Of a stretch of DNA of 64,000 bases, positions 13,101-28,100 are shown piece by piece. The notes below the pieces were generated by a model. That model had not been told where the DNA came from and ran no database searches. It saw only the letters and a list, made by a program, of their open reading frames with translations. Position 1 is the stretch's first letter, and every line of letters starts with the position of its first letter. This DNA comes from Apostichopus japonicus (taxonomy: Eukaryota > Echinodermata > Holothuroidea > Aspidochirotida > Stichopodidae), in assembly GCF_037975245.1 (NCBI RefSeq), contig NC_092568.1, positions 23,915,501 through 23,979,500 of the forward strand, given 5' to 3'. The position numbers were made by a program, and so were the translations under genes.

Positions 13101-16100
13101 ATTTACAATAGCTAATCATGGAATTCAACAAACGTTAGGGAATATCCTGGATGCAAAGACATCTGACCTAGTACACATCTGAACGTTGCAATGTTTAACA
13201 GCTTACTTCATTCTCACACCCACAACAGTATCACAGCATTCAAAGAAGTACATGGTTCCATGACAATTAGAGACTCACTTATATGTTGTACAGTTATTAT
13301 TACAGCACTTGGCGTAACAAGGACATTTTGGCTTGAAAAGGCAATCGAAATGCTTACTAAAAGAAACGTTAAACCAGCAAAAAGCACTAATTTATCAATT
13401 TGAAGGAAACTCCCCCCATCCCCAACCCCCATGATGCTCAGTTTAACAATCAATGTGTAAGAATGCTGATGACATGATCAGATCTAGAAAACAAATTTAA
13501 GTCATATGACATATGGTCAGTAAGAATACTAGATAGTGCAATAAGTAATGTCATATTTGGAAGCAAAATGTTTAAATGAAGAAGTGTATGCGACAACGAC
13601 GCATTAGACCGTGAGTCTGGATTCAGTGAGGCGTACATCAATTCAGATCACTGGAAAGAGCAACAACACTTGAATGTGGAGTGGATTTGCAGCTGGGTTA
13701 GCCATATTCTGCAGTAGAGTCTACCAGATCATGTGCTATTTCAAATGATGTAAAAAAGTTTAAACAAATAATTGATTTCCTTTTTGTATGTGATAAATTC
13801 TAATATGAAATCAAGATGACAGACTATATGTTAAAATCAATAACGTTAGTAAGTATAGACTCTCTATATGATGTACAATTTCTGGAGAAATAATATTTTA
13901 AGAGGGGCACTGCATGATAGTTTGATCTTATTATTTTTTCTTATTTTAGAACTACAATAATTAACTAGCTCTCTATCTGGCTAATTTCTCTTTACATTTT
14001 GTTTATCTTGGATAATTATGAATATTGGTCAACTGAATTATAGAACTGAGGGTATCAGAAATTCCATGGTGGAACCTTAAGTTCTGTAACAACCCTGGGA
14101 ATACTTCCTCTCAACTTTTTGCACAGCAGGACACTTTTGTGGTCACAGCTGGGACAGTAATGCAGTCAATACTGGCCCAAAAGCTACATTTTCACAGTGT
14201 ATGCTGCTACTTAATTATTTCACATTGTAAGATTATATGTATACAGTAGCTTCTGGGGGGGAGGGGGGAGGGGGGGTAGGCAGACCAAAGTCGTTCCTAT
14301 GGTTTTTTTGTTCTTTTGTTCCAAAGTAATAGTTAAAAAAAAACTGTAAAATTTTTTTATATTCTCTCATTCAGCTATATCCAACAGGAAAAGGTAGTTT
14401 AGAATACAAAAGCTAGTTTTTTTTCTTCAGCACAGGTACTTTGTTCAGTGCGGCATTGACTACACAATTATAAATGAACCTATTATATTCTAGACAGTAT
14501 TATTTTCCAGCTGGTCTGTAATTATGCACGATGAATTAAGTCTTCTTCTTTCATGTAATATTTTTCGAAGAGTTTGCTTTCCTACTTACGTAGGCGTGTG
14601 ATTTATAGCCCTGGTCTGATAAATTTGTTCTGTGTGTGACTGCATTGACTATATATATACAGGACCATACTAAGTCCATTTACAGGAAAATGTGATGATG
14701 GATTCAACCTGAGAATATTAAACGCCAGGTTCAAGGATCTGGTGATCAGTGATTGTAAACACTTACAGATAGAGGTGGGCGGGAAAATTATCATTATGAA
14801 GCAGCTCTTTGTTTTTGGTTGCCATTTTTCAAGAACTATACAGGTCTATGTTCTGTAAATGTCTGGACAATCAACAGAAGTCTCATTATGCATACCTTTA
14901 TAGCCAGTGCGGCCGTGTATGTACATAAATCGTCTTTTTCCATCAATACTGGTCTCACTGTAATTACACTAGCATGATGAGGTACTTCACCTCTCACATA
15001 TTTTTTTCCATATAGGGAGCAAATGAACAATTGATTTAACCAAACTAAATGTGTCCCATTTTTGGGGTTTAATTGTGATTGAAAAACAAGCTGGATTTTT
15101 CAAGTTCTTACTCAGGATTCCTTGCAGAAAGAGCAAAAACTGGGAAGGAAATTTCTTATATATTTACCTTTTTGTAATAATGTGATTGTATATCAATGCT
15201 ACCACTGGTACTTACAGAGGAGACTTTATAGGCTGTAAAGAATTGGGATATATTGCTTCAGAGGTGGGTTTTTAATATGATAGAATGAATAAAATTAAGG
15301 GGCTTGAACTATGAAGAGAGGTTTCATCCAGTTTTCTCTCCTTTGAGAACTCATTTAAATGTATGTAATAGATTTCCATTGCAAAGAAGACGACACCTAA
15401 GTTTGATGAGAAAGGTAGAAAAACAGGGAGAAGATTGAGTGAAATCTATCTTTTTGCCAAATTTTTGGAATGCTAAATTTCTCAAAGGAGAAATAAACCC
15501 TAGTTTTTTTTGCATCCATTCTTACGTTTTGACAAATGGTCTTTCCAGTAAAAGCAAAAGAAAAGCATAAAAATCCCTTCTTTGACGTGAAAAAAACGAT
15601 TTGAATGTAGTTCATGTGTCGCGCCGTTTTGTTTGAATTGAGACAGTTCCCGGATGTACCGTGACGAAAGCTAGCCGCATCGCGTATTTCAAGACAAAAT
15701 CGTTGCCAATCCCTAAAATAATTAGAATTGTACTTTCAACAATAGTAATGAATAAAATATCGATCAAAATATATCTTTTGTCTTTATTGATCTGTAAAAA
15801 TGCTTAAAAAGTGTGTAAAATTTGTTATTGTAACGAGTATCAGTAGAAACATAAATTTTGGGATCTTTTCAAGGATTTGATTTTTAACGTGTTTAAATTA
15901 GATTGCTTTCAACACGCATACCGTTCTCAGTCCTAGCGATAGCGTTACTTACGTCCATCATTGCACTCCAATATACTGTCGAGTAAATATCTTCAAAAAA
16001 GAAAAGGGAAGCCTTTGGATTGGAATCGTATCTTTTCAAACCAGAATATTCAGAGGAAGAACTGAGACATCGAGAGGAGGAGTTTGTGCAAAGAATCAGT

Positions 16101-19100
16101 CCGCAACTGTTGTTGATGTTGTGTCGAATTCCGTTGCTGATACGAATACCGGTTCCGCGAGCCACTGCGAAGAATGGTGTCTGTGTGCACTCTGTTCGCC
16201 ATTGGAAAGTGACAAGGGGAGGGTATGCTGCTATGGATTGTTCGCGGAAAAAGTTTTGTTGAACGCAGGAGAATGTCTGACCAACAGACCTGAATTCTCC
16301 CAGATATTTTTGCAGCCAGTTCATTTAGAACTCTGTTTTGTAAATTTCTTGAGGTACAAGAAGAAGAATCCTTTTCCTACGGCTGCTGAGAACATAACGA
16401 ACAGGTACTGTACACCTCAGTGAAAGTTCACTCTTTTCCGGATATTTTATTCCATCTGGAATAACGAAATATCTTTTTCCCTTTTCTGATCCCTCTTCCC
16501 CTTTTCTCTAAATTTGCTGCAGGTAGAAATGGACAATTTATACCCGCTCGAGTATCAACACTGTTTTTCATATGGCAGTTACCAAAGATAAAAACTTTAA
16601 CAGTGACCGATTTCAGGCTTTTTTGTATATTTGGAAATGATATGAATGCTGGCATTAGCATCAGCTCAATATGATTTTACTCTTGAATACAAATCACATA
16701 CTCAAAGTGTATCTAATGGCATAATAGACAAGAGTGGTTATTGCAAAGTAGTACCTTTTTCTCCTTGCCCACACTCCTGAAACCAGTAAGTACTTAAGGT
16801 TTTATGATTAGGAATATTATATACTGAAATTAGACATAAATAATGACCACTAGTCTACATATATTTCTAACACCTAAAACTTCTTGGGAGCAAACTAGCA
16901 AAATGTACATCGATTTTAAAATCATCTGCTCACAAAATTTTACTCACAACAAAGAAAAAACAAAATTAACAAAAAGATGGAATTTAACTCTTTCATCTCA
17001 TGTCTTACAACCTCCTAAAAGAATGCAAATTGCAATGACCAGCGGACCATTATGCGTACATCTTCTTCGTCAGGTGGAAAGAAATAAGGATAGCATAGCC
17101 AGGCTTCAAATCCCTAGGGATCAGACACTTTGCGCTGCTCAGCAACCTCTTCAAGCATATTACCCCCGGGATGAGTGCCTCATCTAGAGGAAGACTGCAT
17201 CATTCAAGATGGATAAATTATGAAGCAGACAATGAAACACTCAGGCCTGTCTGAATTGTTGCACTTAACATTCAAGTATATATATTCCCTGCCTGTTACC
17301 AACAAGATGGTTACTGCGAAAAATAGTGAAAAAGAGAAGAAGAAGAAGAAAAAGGCCTAAGTTGTATATGCTGGAAGGTGTTACTCGTCTGGAAGAGTCG
17401 TTCCCTGCACCTATAGACATGAGTTATCTAGCGTAGATTTACACTCTGAAGATGCATAGGAAAGCCTCCAAAGTCCCAACAGGATTTGATGCACAGAATA
17501 AACTTTAAGTTCATTAAGTGCCATGTTTACAGATATTTTCATTGCAAGTGAGCAGGCCCTTACACACTCTTGTGCACTGAAGTAAACCAGCAGTGCTTTC
17601 ACTATTACAGTGAAAACTCTGGTTTTTTGGGCATGTTTTTTGTTCTCCTTTTCCTTAGTTTTTCCATTTTTCTTCTTTCTTTCTCCATATATCCTGATGA
17701 AGGCTTAAGATATTTCTCACCTGCCCTAAATATATTTTGTTATTGTAAATAGATATTTCTTTGTTTGATATTTCGAAACTATATTTCAACTACAGGAAAG
17801 AGTTGTACATACATCCACAGTAGATGCATACAGTGTATATTATGTTTATGTCAGGTAATGCATGCCTCAAAATAAACCTCTGTGATACCCGGTACACGAC
17901 CTCACATTGAAGAGGATATTTTGCTGTAAAAAAAAAATTGAAATCCTGTCACAATATTTTGCTCCCACTGGAAGTGAGATAAATTACAACTGTGATAGTC
18001 CTGACCTTTATAATTAGACATGGCCACTATTGTTAAGTAAGGGCATAGACAATCCTCATAAGGCAGATACTAAAATACTTACAATTTGTTTGTCAAATTT
18101 ATATTGCATTTGCACACTTGTACTGAAAAGCCATAAAATGAGCAAGTACATGTAGTCTGACTGATAATATTACTCAAGAATCTCTTTGGTGGGATAAGCA
18201 TTTTACCAAATGAGGTCAAAGTTCTTTAAATCAAATCCCTTCTTCCTTCCCCACACTATGTATCCACGAAGACAAACGGTGTGCTAATTATTAAGCAAAT
18301 TATACTACTGCACGCAACTGAATTTCCCTATTCGGTACCATTTAAGATTCAGGATACATGCAATATATCTTCAATTTAAGATGCTAATATGCATGGCATG
18401 TCTGAACGACGGCAGCTCATGAAAAATTATACGATGGTAATTACTAGACGCCGGGGAGCAATGCTGCAAATTGGAGTCACATGGTTATCTAAGATCTGTA
18501 CATCATTATTACACCTGCTTGAATACATCATCACCTGTGAATGCGCCAAGAAGAAAAGCGATATCAAAACGCACGCGGTGAACCACATCTACAACGAGAC
18601 ATGCAAGCACCGTGCTTCAGCAGCACGTATAATTAGCCAAGATCTTGTTTGCGTAAAAGTAAGAGGGCCTGACGTTCTGACAAGATCTTGTTCGGTTTGG
18701 AATGTAGTGTATAGAGCCCTAACCTAACCAGAATAAATTCATGTAAAGAGAGGGGTTTGAACTTTGGGAAAGGTGGAAAAGGTCTGTTATGTCATCTACG
18801 CTAGCATGCTTGGATTTAACAATCATATCATTTAATTGAAACTATATGCAGTGCGGTGACCGCTTCAGAATTGCTTCCTGAAGAGGCCGTGTAATAGAAC
18901 ACACTATGAGCAAGATTGCAAGATGATGCTACAATTTCTTAGTCACTCTGTCAGGGGCAACGTACACAGATGAACGTACTTGTCAAGTTCATATTTAATA
19001 GTCTTAAAAATTCTGAACACAATTCCGACCACAGACATAGGAGGAGCGTGCTGGAGGAAGTGGTGGGGGGGGGGCTGGGGCATGGGTAGGGAGTAAAATA

Positions 19101-22100
19101 ATTCTCAGTGAAACAACATGTAGCTGATGTTATTTTCATATAGAGAGCCAACTTTTAAGCCACATTGACTTTTTACATACTACCGAGGATTTGAGTCTCC
19201 TACACCACACCATTGCTTCGTCTAAACATTTTGCTGATAAGTGTTGTTAGTAACCTTGCAACTCTGTCCCTTGATCTTAAGTAAGGAGGTTTTGAGACTG
19301 TTGTCCATACATTATGAATGACTAATCCTGAATGGACATATTAAAAGCTGAACGAAAGAAAGAGAAGGAGCATAGGCTTGAACTGCAACCTTCTAACTTG
19401 TTTACAGTTTCACAATACTAGCATCACATTGTGTAGTGTTGCAGTCTTATTATTGAAATTACAGTGTGACTTCATAATTGCACTGCTAGCAGTGTGAAAA
19501 GCCCTTATGTGGGACAGAGGATTAGATCATCCACTTCCAAATAAAACATAAAATGAAATAAGCACTTTGGAGTAGACCATTTCCACATAAAACATTACAT
19601 CACCATACCTAAGGTCACATGACCAACTTTTTCAGACTATTCCCTGAAGATCTCCTAACTTAACAAAAAAACTTACCTGGGACATTTTCAATAAAAGCTG
19701 TATTTTTTTTTATATGTTTTTTATCACTTGTGCTTCACAGTTGCCCCCCTGGAAAAAAATTGCAAACATGTGCAAAATATTTGCATGGTCATAAAGTCAT
19801 GTAACTATAGGTTACTCTCAATTTGTAGACAATGAGTAAATAAAAAAGACCTGTATGTGAAAATCCTCATTCAATTGTAAAAATAACCTCTTAGCAACAG
19901 TTATTTTTCAAGTGTTGTGATTCCTCTCTAAGTTTCCAATGCCTTAGCAACGGTGGAAAATATCCTACAGAAGATTGTGGAAGTGTCCAAAGTTTTGTTT
20001 TCCTACTCTTGTACCAGACTGAAGTATGTGTCAGACACAAATTCCTGAATCAACTTAAGCAAACAGTTATTTGTCTGACACCTTCTCCCTATGCATTCAT
20101 TCATGATCAAACCATCACAGGTTTCTTTGGTAACAGCATGAAACACTCGGGGATACTGAGCCAAGGTGATGAATAATAGATACTGCAATCATTACAGAGC
20201 TATATTCATTATATAAGAAAGTGTGCTATATGAAACTGAAAGAGAAACCAATATATGCCTAACCCTGTCTCTTCACCCTCCCGACCCCCGCTCACCTCCC
20301 CAATCCCGGCCATTCTGTCAGAAAACAAAAATAGGAGAATACAAATTATCATCAATTAGGTCACTGTTTGATCTACATGTCTGTATTATGTAGTACTTTA
20401 TCATGAACACATGTGATCATTTATGTGCAGTCCTGCCTGAATTATAAGATTCTAAGAATTATAGTTCTATAGTTGTGGTGCATATGATATAACAAAGGAA
20501 AGAATAGAAAGCCAAGATGTAAGAGGATGGATGTGGGTTTTACATGGGGACATGTTAGGAGGATAACAGTTAAGAACACAGAAAAAAATAGTTTCAATTG
20601 GTATCCCTTCACTTTTACAACATTAACAGTCTGTCAAATGTTATTCAGAAATCAAGAACCAAAGAATTGACTGCAATTTTATAAACAAATGTTGAAAGAG
20701 CAAATTAATTATTCTATCAATCTAAGATTAACAACAACATTTTTTCAAACAGGTGCAGCCATCTTTTTGCAATGACACACTGAAAGCATTTCAAGTTCTC
20801 TTCAGGTGAATTAAGGAACACCGAGCAATTTAAAAATAACGTACCCTTCATTCCTCGAATCAGGAACTTCCCTGTTGACTGGTAAGGCATCGCTGCTAAC
20901 CTGGTTAAAGGCATGGTGGCTGTAGGCATCTTTGGCATCATTGGGCACAGCTTTGACTGAAATGTACTCCTCCACATCAAATGGAATTAGAACTTGGTAG
21001 AAATCAATCTACAGATTTGGAACAAAACATGAAAAGAAGTGATAAATTATGCGCATTTACTGCATGAATGACTGAGTTGGCCAGGTTTCCATCAGGAGAA
21101 TCAGCTAGACTTATTTTCGAAATTGACTACTTTTAACACCTTGACAGAACTGTCTTGAACTGAACATCTATACTCCAACAGTATATACTACCAGAAAATT
21201 AGGAGTCATTACAAAGGGGCACTTACCACCCAAATATGATACTTAACAATACTGTACTTGTCATGTAAGCTTTCTTGCATAGTATTCATATTTTGGCCAT
21301 TGCAATGACCTCAAATGACCTTTGATCTCCAACAGTGTCAAGCAGCATAGAATTCATATAGGGGCAACTGCATGCCAAGAATGCAGTCCATTTAGGCAGG
21401 ACATGGTGATTAATTGTGTTTTACCATGGAGCTATTGGTAATAGCTCCATGGTTTTACAAGCTGTGTCATATACACATGACATCATCAATGTCACATGAT
21501 CGCTTCGCCTTCGGCAAGCGTTACACCAAAATACTTGACTTTTTAATGTGACAGGTTGATTTTCTTCCTAGGTTAAAGAACAGTATCAAGGATCATTTGT
21601 GCATAAATTTGCATTCACTGTTGATCTTATACTATTAAGTGACTTCCATGTGGAGCATTTCACAGGATGGATGCTAACATTGAAACTTATACAGCGATTA
21701 TGAGAACTGACAATGAACTTGGAGCGAGCCTTTAGGGGTTTAACATAAAATTCTGCCTGCTTTCTTATTTTGCACATGTTTCCATTAGTAAGAATCAGGT
21801 AAGCAAAGTATGTAGGTTTACCTACAGACATAGTTAAACAGCAAACGCTTTCAAATTTTCATATCAGGTCTTCGTACGTTTTAACAATAGATTCTGAAAT
21901 GAATGTGTATTATTAGACTAAGGAGCTGACTTCCCTTTATATTATTAAAACCTGTTACTCAATCTTGAAAATTTGAAAGAAATGTTTGCCTATAAAACTT
22001 CTGCAAAGTCACTTTTGTTCACTCTGGAAGTTATTTATAACTACAACATCTGTTACACTGAGGTCAAAACATCACTATATTGCATTAAAATTGCAATAAA

Positions 22101-25100
22101 CATGTTGACAAAATAGTTGCTTTTCTCATATTATCGATAGGTCGTAAAATATTAACCTTTGGCTTGGCACATTAAACACTGCTAACTGCATTTTCCACCT
22201 CTCTGCAGTGTACAACAAACAACAGGCTGTCCTGTGGTATGCAATTCTATTCTTTCCTTTGTATAGTCTTTACTCAATAACGCAAAGCTTGCCGACTGAA
22301 TACCCTAATTAATACCAAGTATAAGTCCACATATATTCTGCACAATTGTTTAGAATTCAATACAAGTAGTAAACAAAAAATATATATAAACAAATAGCAT
22401 TCCAGTATTCAAAACTCACGTTTGCAACAAATTCATTATAATTTATCAAATTGATAAGACTGGCCCACAACAGCTGGTTTCAATTCGATACCTCCAATTA
22501 AAGATATATACTACAAGTCCAGATGTGCGTGTGTGTGTGAGTTTTTCCACTGAAGAACAGTGGTCATCATAACAATGTTGTGTTCAACTAAAACCCATCA
22601 TTATGTATTTCACTTCAAACCATCATTTAACGGTATCTATGTTTGTGATGAACACCTCCCTACCACAAGAAATTTGCTCCTTTGTAAGTTTTCAGAGATA
22701 TCTTGGTTTCAAAGTAATTCTTGGTAGCTGCCATTATTTCAATGTATGGTGTAAAAACATCTTATTTTCTCTATGCTTTTGTGTTCCTTTTCTTGTTTGG
22801 AGATAAACTAATCATGTTTGACCAAACACAACTTACAGGGTAAGAAGGGGCTGCCATTTTTCAACATAGTACATTCAATAATTTCATATGAAACATTCAA
22901 TCTAGTCGATCTACTTCTGCATGCCTGCTAACATCTGTTTTCACACCACACAGAAGAGTTAGGAATCTGTCCAAAAAAATACACAGCTTGAAAACTTTCC
23001 AACAAAAATGTCATTCTTAGGCAGATTGATGTAGGCCTATATTAAATCAAACTTTCCCAACCTTTTTTATGTTTGTTTATTTTTTATTGTTTTTTGAAAT
23101 CTCTCCAAAACATTCAGATCTATAAAAATCTTTCATATCCTTGAACATCCTGTACTGCTTATTTCTCCGAAGCTGCGGGGAGAAGGTTGCAAAGGAACTT
23201 GTTGTTTGTGCCATCATGGGACACAGTTGCTAGGCTTGATTTCAGAATATTTTGAAATCCCAAGCTAGATAAAGACACTTTGACAGGAAGCAGGCTGGCA
23301 TTTTGCTCAGTGTCGTCCAGGCATTGAACTTTGTGAGTGAAATGATTTCAAATTTTCAGTTTAATAACCTTCTGGATATTATCTTCCAGACTACTGATAT
23401 CGCAGGTTAATCAAGAATTTTCATCTTTAAATGCGTTACTACTGCAATGAGGTGTGAGGGAGATATTTCCCAGAATTCTGCTAGATGGATGTTCAAGACG
23501 ATGGACTGAAAACAACTTTGTGACCTTGTTTCGATTTTCATAAAGACGATGGACATTCAGTTGTAAACTGACCCCCCTGCACATTGACCAACTGATCAGC
23601 ACACACAAGGACTGTTTGCTGTTAACAACCGGAGCCTGTTTAGCTGTTAACGTGTGATATTTTATATTCGTTAAAACTGTTCCGTTTTAGACACAAACCG
23701 CTGCACGCTGCCGACTTGCCAGTCGGGAAAATGCAACATGTTCAGTTTTCCTGACTGAAGCCGACGCCACTAAACTGGCACAATCTTGATCGTTCGTAGT
23801 CATATTTCTTAATCACATGCACACACTGCCCCGACTATCAATTATTTTCGACAGAACCATGGTCCAGTTTATTGGTGACGTGATCTGTCAGGCATTGTGC
23901 AGCATGCTTAATACAAACTTAACTGATACCTTGTGTGCAACATACATTTCCACCACAAACAGATGGGTTATTCAACAGAATCCCTTTAAAAGCAGCTCAA
24001 AAAATACTCTGTTAAAACACTCTGCTTGTAAAAGTATTCCACTGATGAATAAAATCCCACCTAATGGCCCCTCAGTTGGTCACTTACACTGTTTGTCTGT
24101 CAAAATTACACACAAAAGACACATAGGAGAGAGAGGCACTGGGAAATGACACAGTCCTGCAGTTAAATGTCAGATTTAATCTAATAACTAGGATGTTTTG
24201 ATGACCTATAATGCCACTGGGTGCATATTTTATTCCAATATTCAGCATCATCGCTGACCAAAAGAATTATGTATACCAATTTTATGATAGCCATAATATA
24301 TGTGATATACTACACATTATGTAATAAAACAGGATATGCAGAAATTTGATGGATTATATACATGTCTGTTGTTTGACATGCATTATTTAGTTTATAATAT
24401 AGACACAGAGTTAAAACTGCTGGAATGACATACTACATACAGTGAAGAAGTGTCGAGTGCAATACAACAATAGCTGGAGAATGTCTTTACTATGACTGGT
24501 GCACATTTGCTACTAGTGCTAACTCCTGAGTGTTATGTCAAGGAGACATCTAACCCAAAGATTTAATGTATGATTAATTCAGAAGTGATTCAACTAAAAG
24601 TAGTATTGTAAAGTTAAAAACAATTACATAATTTATGAATATATCATCATTGAATATTCAATTATCACTTTCATTAGAGGTAAGCAGTGATGTGCCAAAA
24701 GGGTGAGGGGGGTTGGGGAGGGGTGGGGAGGGGTTGGGAGAGGAGGTTGGGGAGGGGGAGAACAGGAGCCTGCCATGGAAGTCAAGAAAAATGGTTCAGC
24801 CTGGGGATATTTTACATTAAGTAGGGAAAGAATTACACCCCTCCTCCAAGTTTACTAACTCGCAAAACCTTGCGTTTTAATAGACCTAGTTTATCTAGAC
24901 CTTAGAACCTACATAGACCTAAATAGTCTAAATATGCCTAAGAATGTACCATTTGACATTTATTCTGAGGTACAGTAGGAACCCTAAGCCCCCCCCCCCC
25001 TCCGTACATGGGAATCTGCTTCAACGACTCTATGGCCCTTCCATAAAAGTTCATGCCCCAACCTAAATCAGCGAAGAGAATTTAGATTGAATTTGAAACC

Positions 25101-28100
25101 CGCCATTGAAATCCTCTTTCTACACTGGAGCTAGGAAGCAAAGTGTAACATAGAAGAAATAATGTTCAACAGTGAAAAATATTTAGTATAATTAGTAAAC
25201 AAACCTAGATACCAGGACAATATTTCAACTCAGAAATATAACACATTTTTGCTAGAGGCTCCAAGGCAATTTGCAGCTATCCTTAATTCAATCATATATG
25301 CTGACAGATGTCCCGCAAGTACTTTATAACTTCTGGACAGGATCTGCCTAGGCCATTACTGGCATTTCTGCAGTAACCCAATTGAAATGTAATCAGCCAG
25401 CAATTTGTTTGTCTGGTTAATAGCTATTTTATTAGTTGTCATATTAAACCTATAGTAAACAAGGAGAACGTGTTAGAGATTTAATTTAGATGATATCTTG
25501 TCTGTGACCAATAAGCAGATCCCATGTCCCATAATTTGATGTCACTATAGTCTAACTTCATTCATCATCCATGGAAATTCTGTCTACACAACAGTGTCAA
25601 AATCAAACCTTGAAGGACAAGGTTACGACTTCTTGCCGCAAATTGTTTGAAATCATCATTCCAGATGAAGTTCTCTTTTACAACATATTCATAATTTAAT
25701 GTTCAATGAAGCAATGAATTTGATTGGTCCACAGCTTTTCTACCAGGTTTAGAGTGTAGAAATATACATGTATACAAACATAATAACATTGAGTGTACAC
25801 ACCTTGAAGGCTTCTTAAAAACATAACAGTGACATGTCTTCCCCCTCTTTTCCATCCACCTTTCCCTCCTTTCCATCCATCTCCCCCTCGACCATCCACC
25901 AATCATTTCTCTCCTTTCCATTTGCAAACAACTGATGTTATACTCCATATCTAGGCACCACAACCTGTTCATGTTTGTTTTTACCTATTTTCAGATCACC
26001 TTGCCTTAAAGAAATACCAAATGCCTTGCCTTAGAACATGTGCTTAGTGGTATAGTCATCAAACATTGGAAGGACATGTGTTTCTGTTCAAGTATTTGTT
26101 TTACATGACAAACTTTATTATAAATTCTTGCTCTCTATATTCTCCTCATTATATTGACATTTGTTTGTTTTTTTCCTCCAAGTTAATAGTGAATGAGTTG
26201 ACAATGATTGGAAATGAAATGTTCCCATCTCTACCAGGAAGTAATCTAAAGATCAAATTTTTATTACACATGGCAGCTAGGGTCAATTTCTAAACATCCT
26301 AGAGGATACAGTCTCTGTTCATTTTCCAAACACTCAAACTGTTTGATGTTATTTTGCAAATGGGGAGAAAATGACAGGGTAATACGTTCCCTGTTTTTTC
26401 AAGATTTCCCTTGTTAATTTCAAGCTCATATATGTTTCATTTCAAATTTGACAGGAATGGTATATATGTTTCTTGCCAGGGGTAGCTTGGGAACGGAGAT
26501 TTAAAAAGGTTCACCATTATTTTAAGAAGACAACAGTTTTCTGACAAGTGATCAGAACAGGAATGATGGTTTGCAGCTAGCCTACATTTCAGCATCATGC
26601 AAGGCACAGTATAAAAATCACCAATGGCTAATATACAAGATATAGTATTAACTATCAAAAGCTGTCAGCAAATACTGTCATATAGTAGTAACTTGAAATA
26701 GGATTAATGTTGTTGTCTCTATTTAACATCTGAATCAGGTAAATAAATGTTAAGAATAGTATCATAAATGTAGATTTGAAGCCATATCTGAGCAAATGAG
26801 ATGAACGCTTCAAGCAGGTTTGTGTCAGTATTTGGTACTACACATTCTAGATACTAAAGAGTTCTAACTAAAGTACAGTACGTAGCAATACAGGTCATCA
26901 TTTCCTCAGCTCTCTAGTCAAACTACTTGTCACATTATGAAGGAAATTATTGAAAGTACCGGGAATTCAACTTGAAACGTTTTGTCTGCATGCCGCATGC
27001 ATAATAACGACTATTACTAAGAATTAGTGTCTGACGCTCAATTAGGTACCACTGCGATGTAGACACATGTGCACATATTCTGAACATAATCACAGTAGGC
27101 CTGTTCAAAGTTTGAATGCTGGTTATTATTCTAAGTTTATAAAGATTATTTTTTGCTATTGTAGTTTGGGTTCTTCTATGAACATTTTTAGACTTGGCTT
27201 CATGTGGGAGCTTTAGCCCTATCACTAACACCCCTCTGTCTCCATCATCTCAGGGGTCCTTTTTTAATAATGGGTTTATAAATTTCTGTTTCTGAAGGTA
27301 GTATTTACTGAATAGTCTGGGACAAGTATTCCAATATTCCAAATTTCCAACAGACTGGGTCTTGCATAAACAACATGTATCTTCCAACAACCGCTGCATA
27401 CAGTATACAGTTTATACCTTCTAATGTATACTCTCTTTTTTTCCAACAGATTTTTCCTCTTTTTGCTATTGGATAACTTCCTCTTAGAATCCGAAATGTT
27501 AATACTATGGATTCTAAGGAAGGAAAGGTTTCTGTGGTAAAGAGCTTGTAGAGTTGGGGACCTGTAGGAACCTATCGTTAACAGGTATTGACCTATGAAC
27601 CCCATATATACTTGACATAATTAACATGACATTGTATCATTTTGCATGCATAATTGACGAAATTACATAACAAGATCAAGTTTACTTCCCTCTTTGATCC
27701 ACTATGTACCAGTAGGCATACATATGTAATTTGTAGCCGTAAATGGCACCCAGTTCCACTGAATTATAGCCTAGTGACTTTGAGGTATGAAGAATGAGTT
27801 TTACAACTTTTCTGACGAAGAATTGTTCTGGACTTAAATGCACAATGATTATCACTGGATTTATCAGTACAATGGATAACTTATCATAAATACATGTGAC
27901 ATTTCCATAGTGCAAAATTCTATTAGATGACAATACAGCAATTTACTATGGTGTGAGATCTGTTCAGCAGGTGGTTTGTGAAGCAGTGTACTATTATGGC
28001 CATGATTGTGTCTCTGTTTACATTTTGATATACACTCCCAATAGGTAGTAGGTTAATCCACTGGTACATGTGACCCCATTCTTAAATGATAAAATGTCTA

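Larger units (their letters stand above)
9074..20844 (-). other. GALNT2: GALNT intron 2
   Basis: An 11.8-kb intron between the exons at 20845 and 9073. It holds a duplicated segment near 9288-9420 and 9778-9880, the TTAA-flanked element at 9434-9777, the TIR element at 12702-13074, a G-rich run near 14258-14278, and the P2X7-like remnant at 15987-16423 on the opposite strand. Short open frames at 11047-11391, 16843-17187 and 18389-18727 have no recognised homology or splice support. Confidence 0.75.

Noticed and set aside
15893-16324. 143-codon minus-strand frame
   Set aside because: It is the complement of the P2X7-like remnant; the plus-strand Cys pattern explains the openness.
18389-18727. 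112-codon plus-strand frame
   Set aside because: Starts with ATG and is mixed in composition, but I recognise no motif and see no intron boundaries; such lengths occur by chance in 64 kb.
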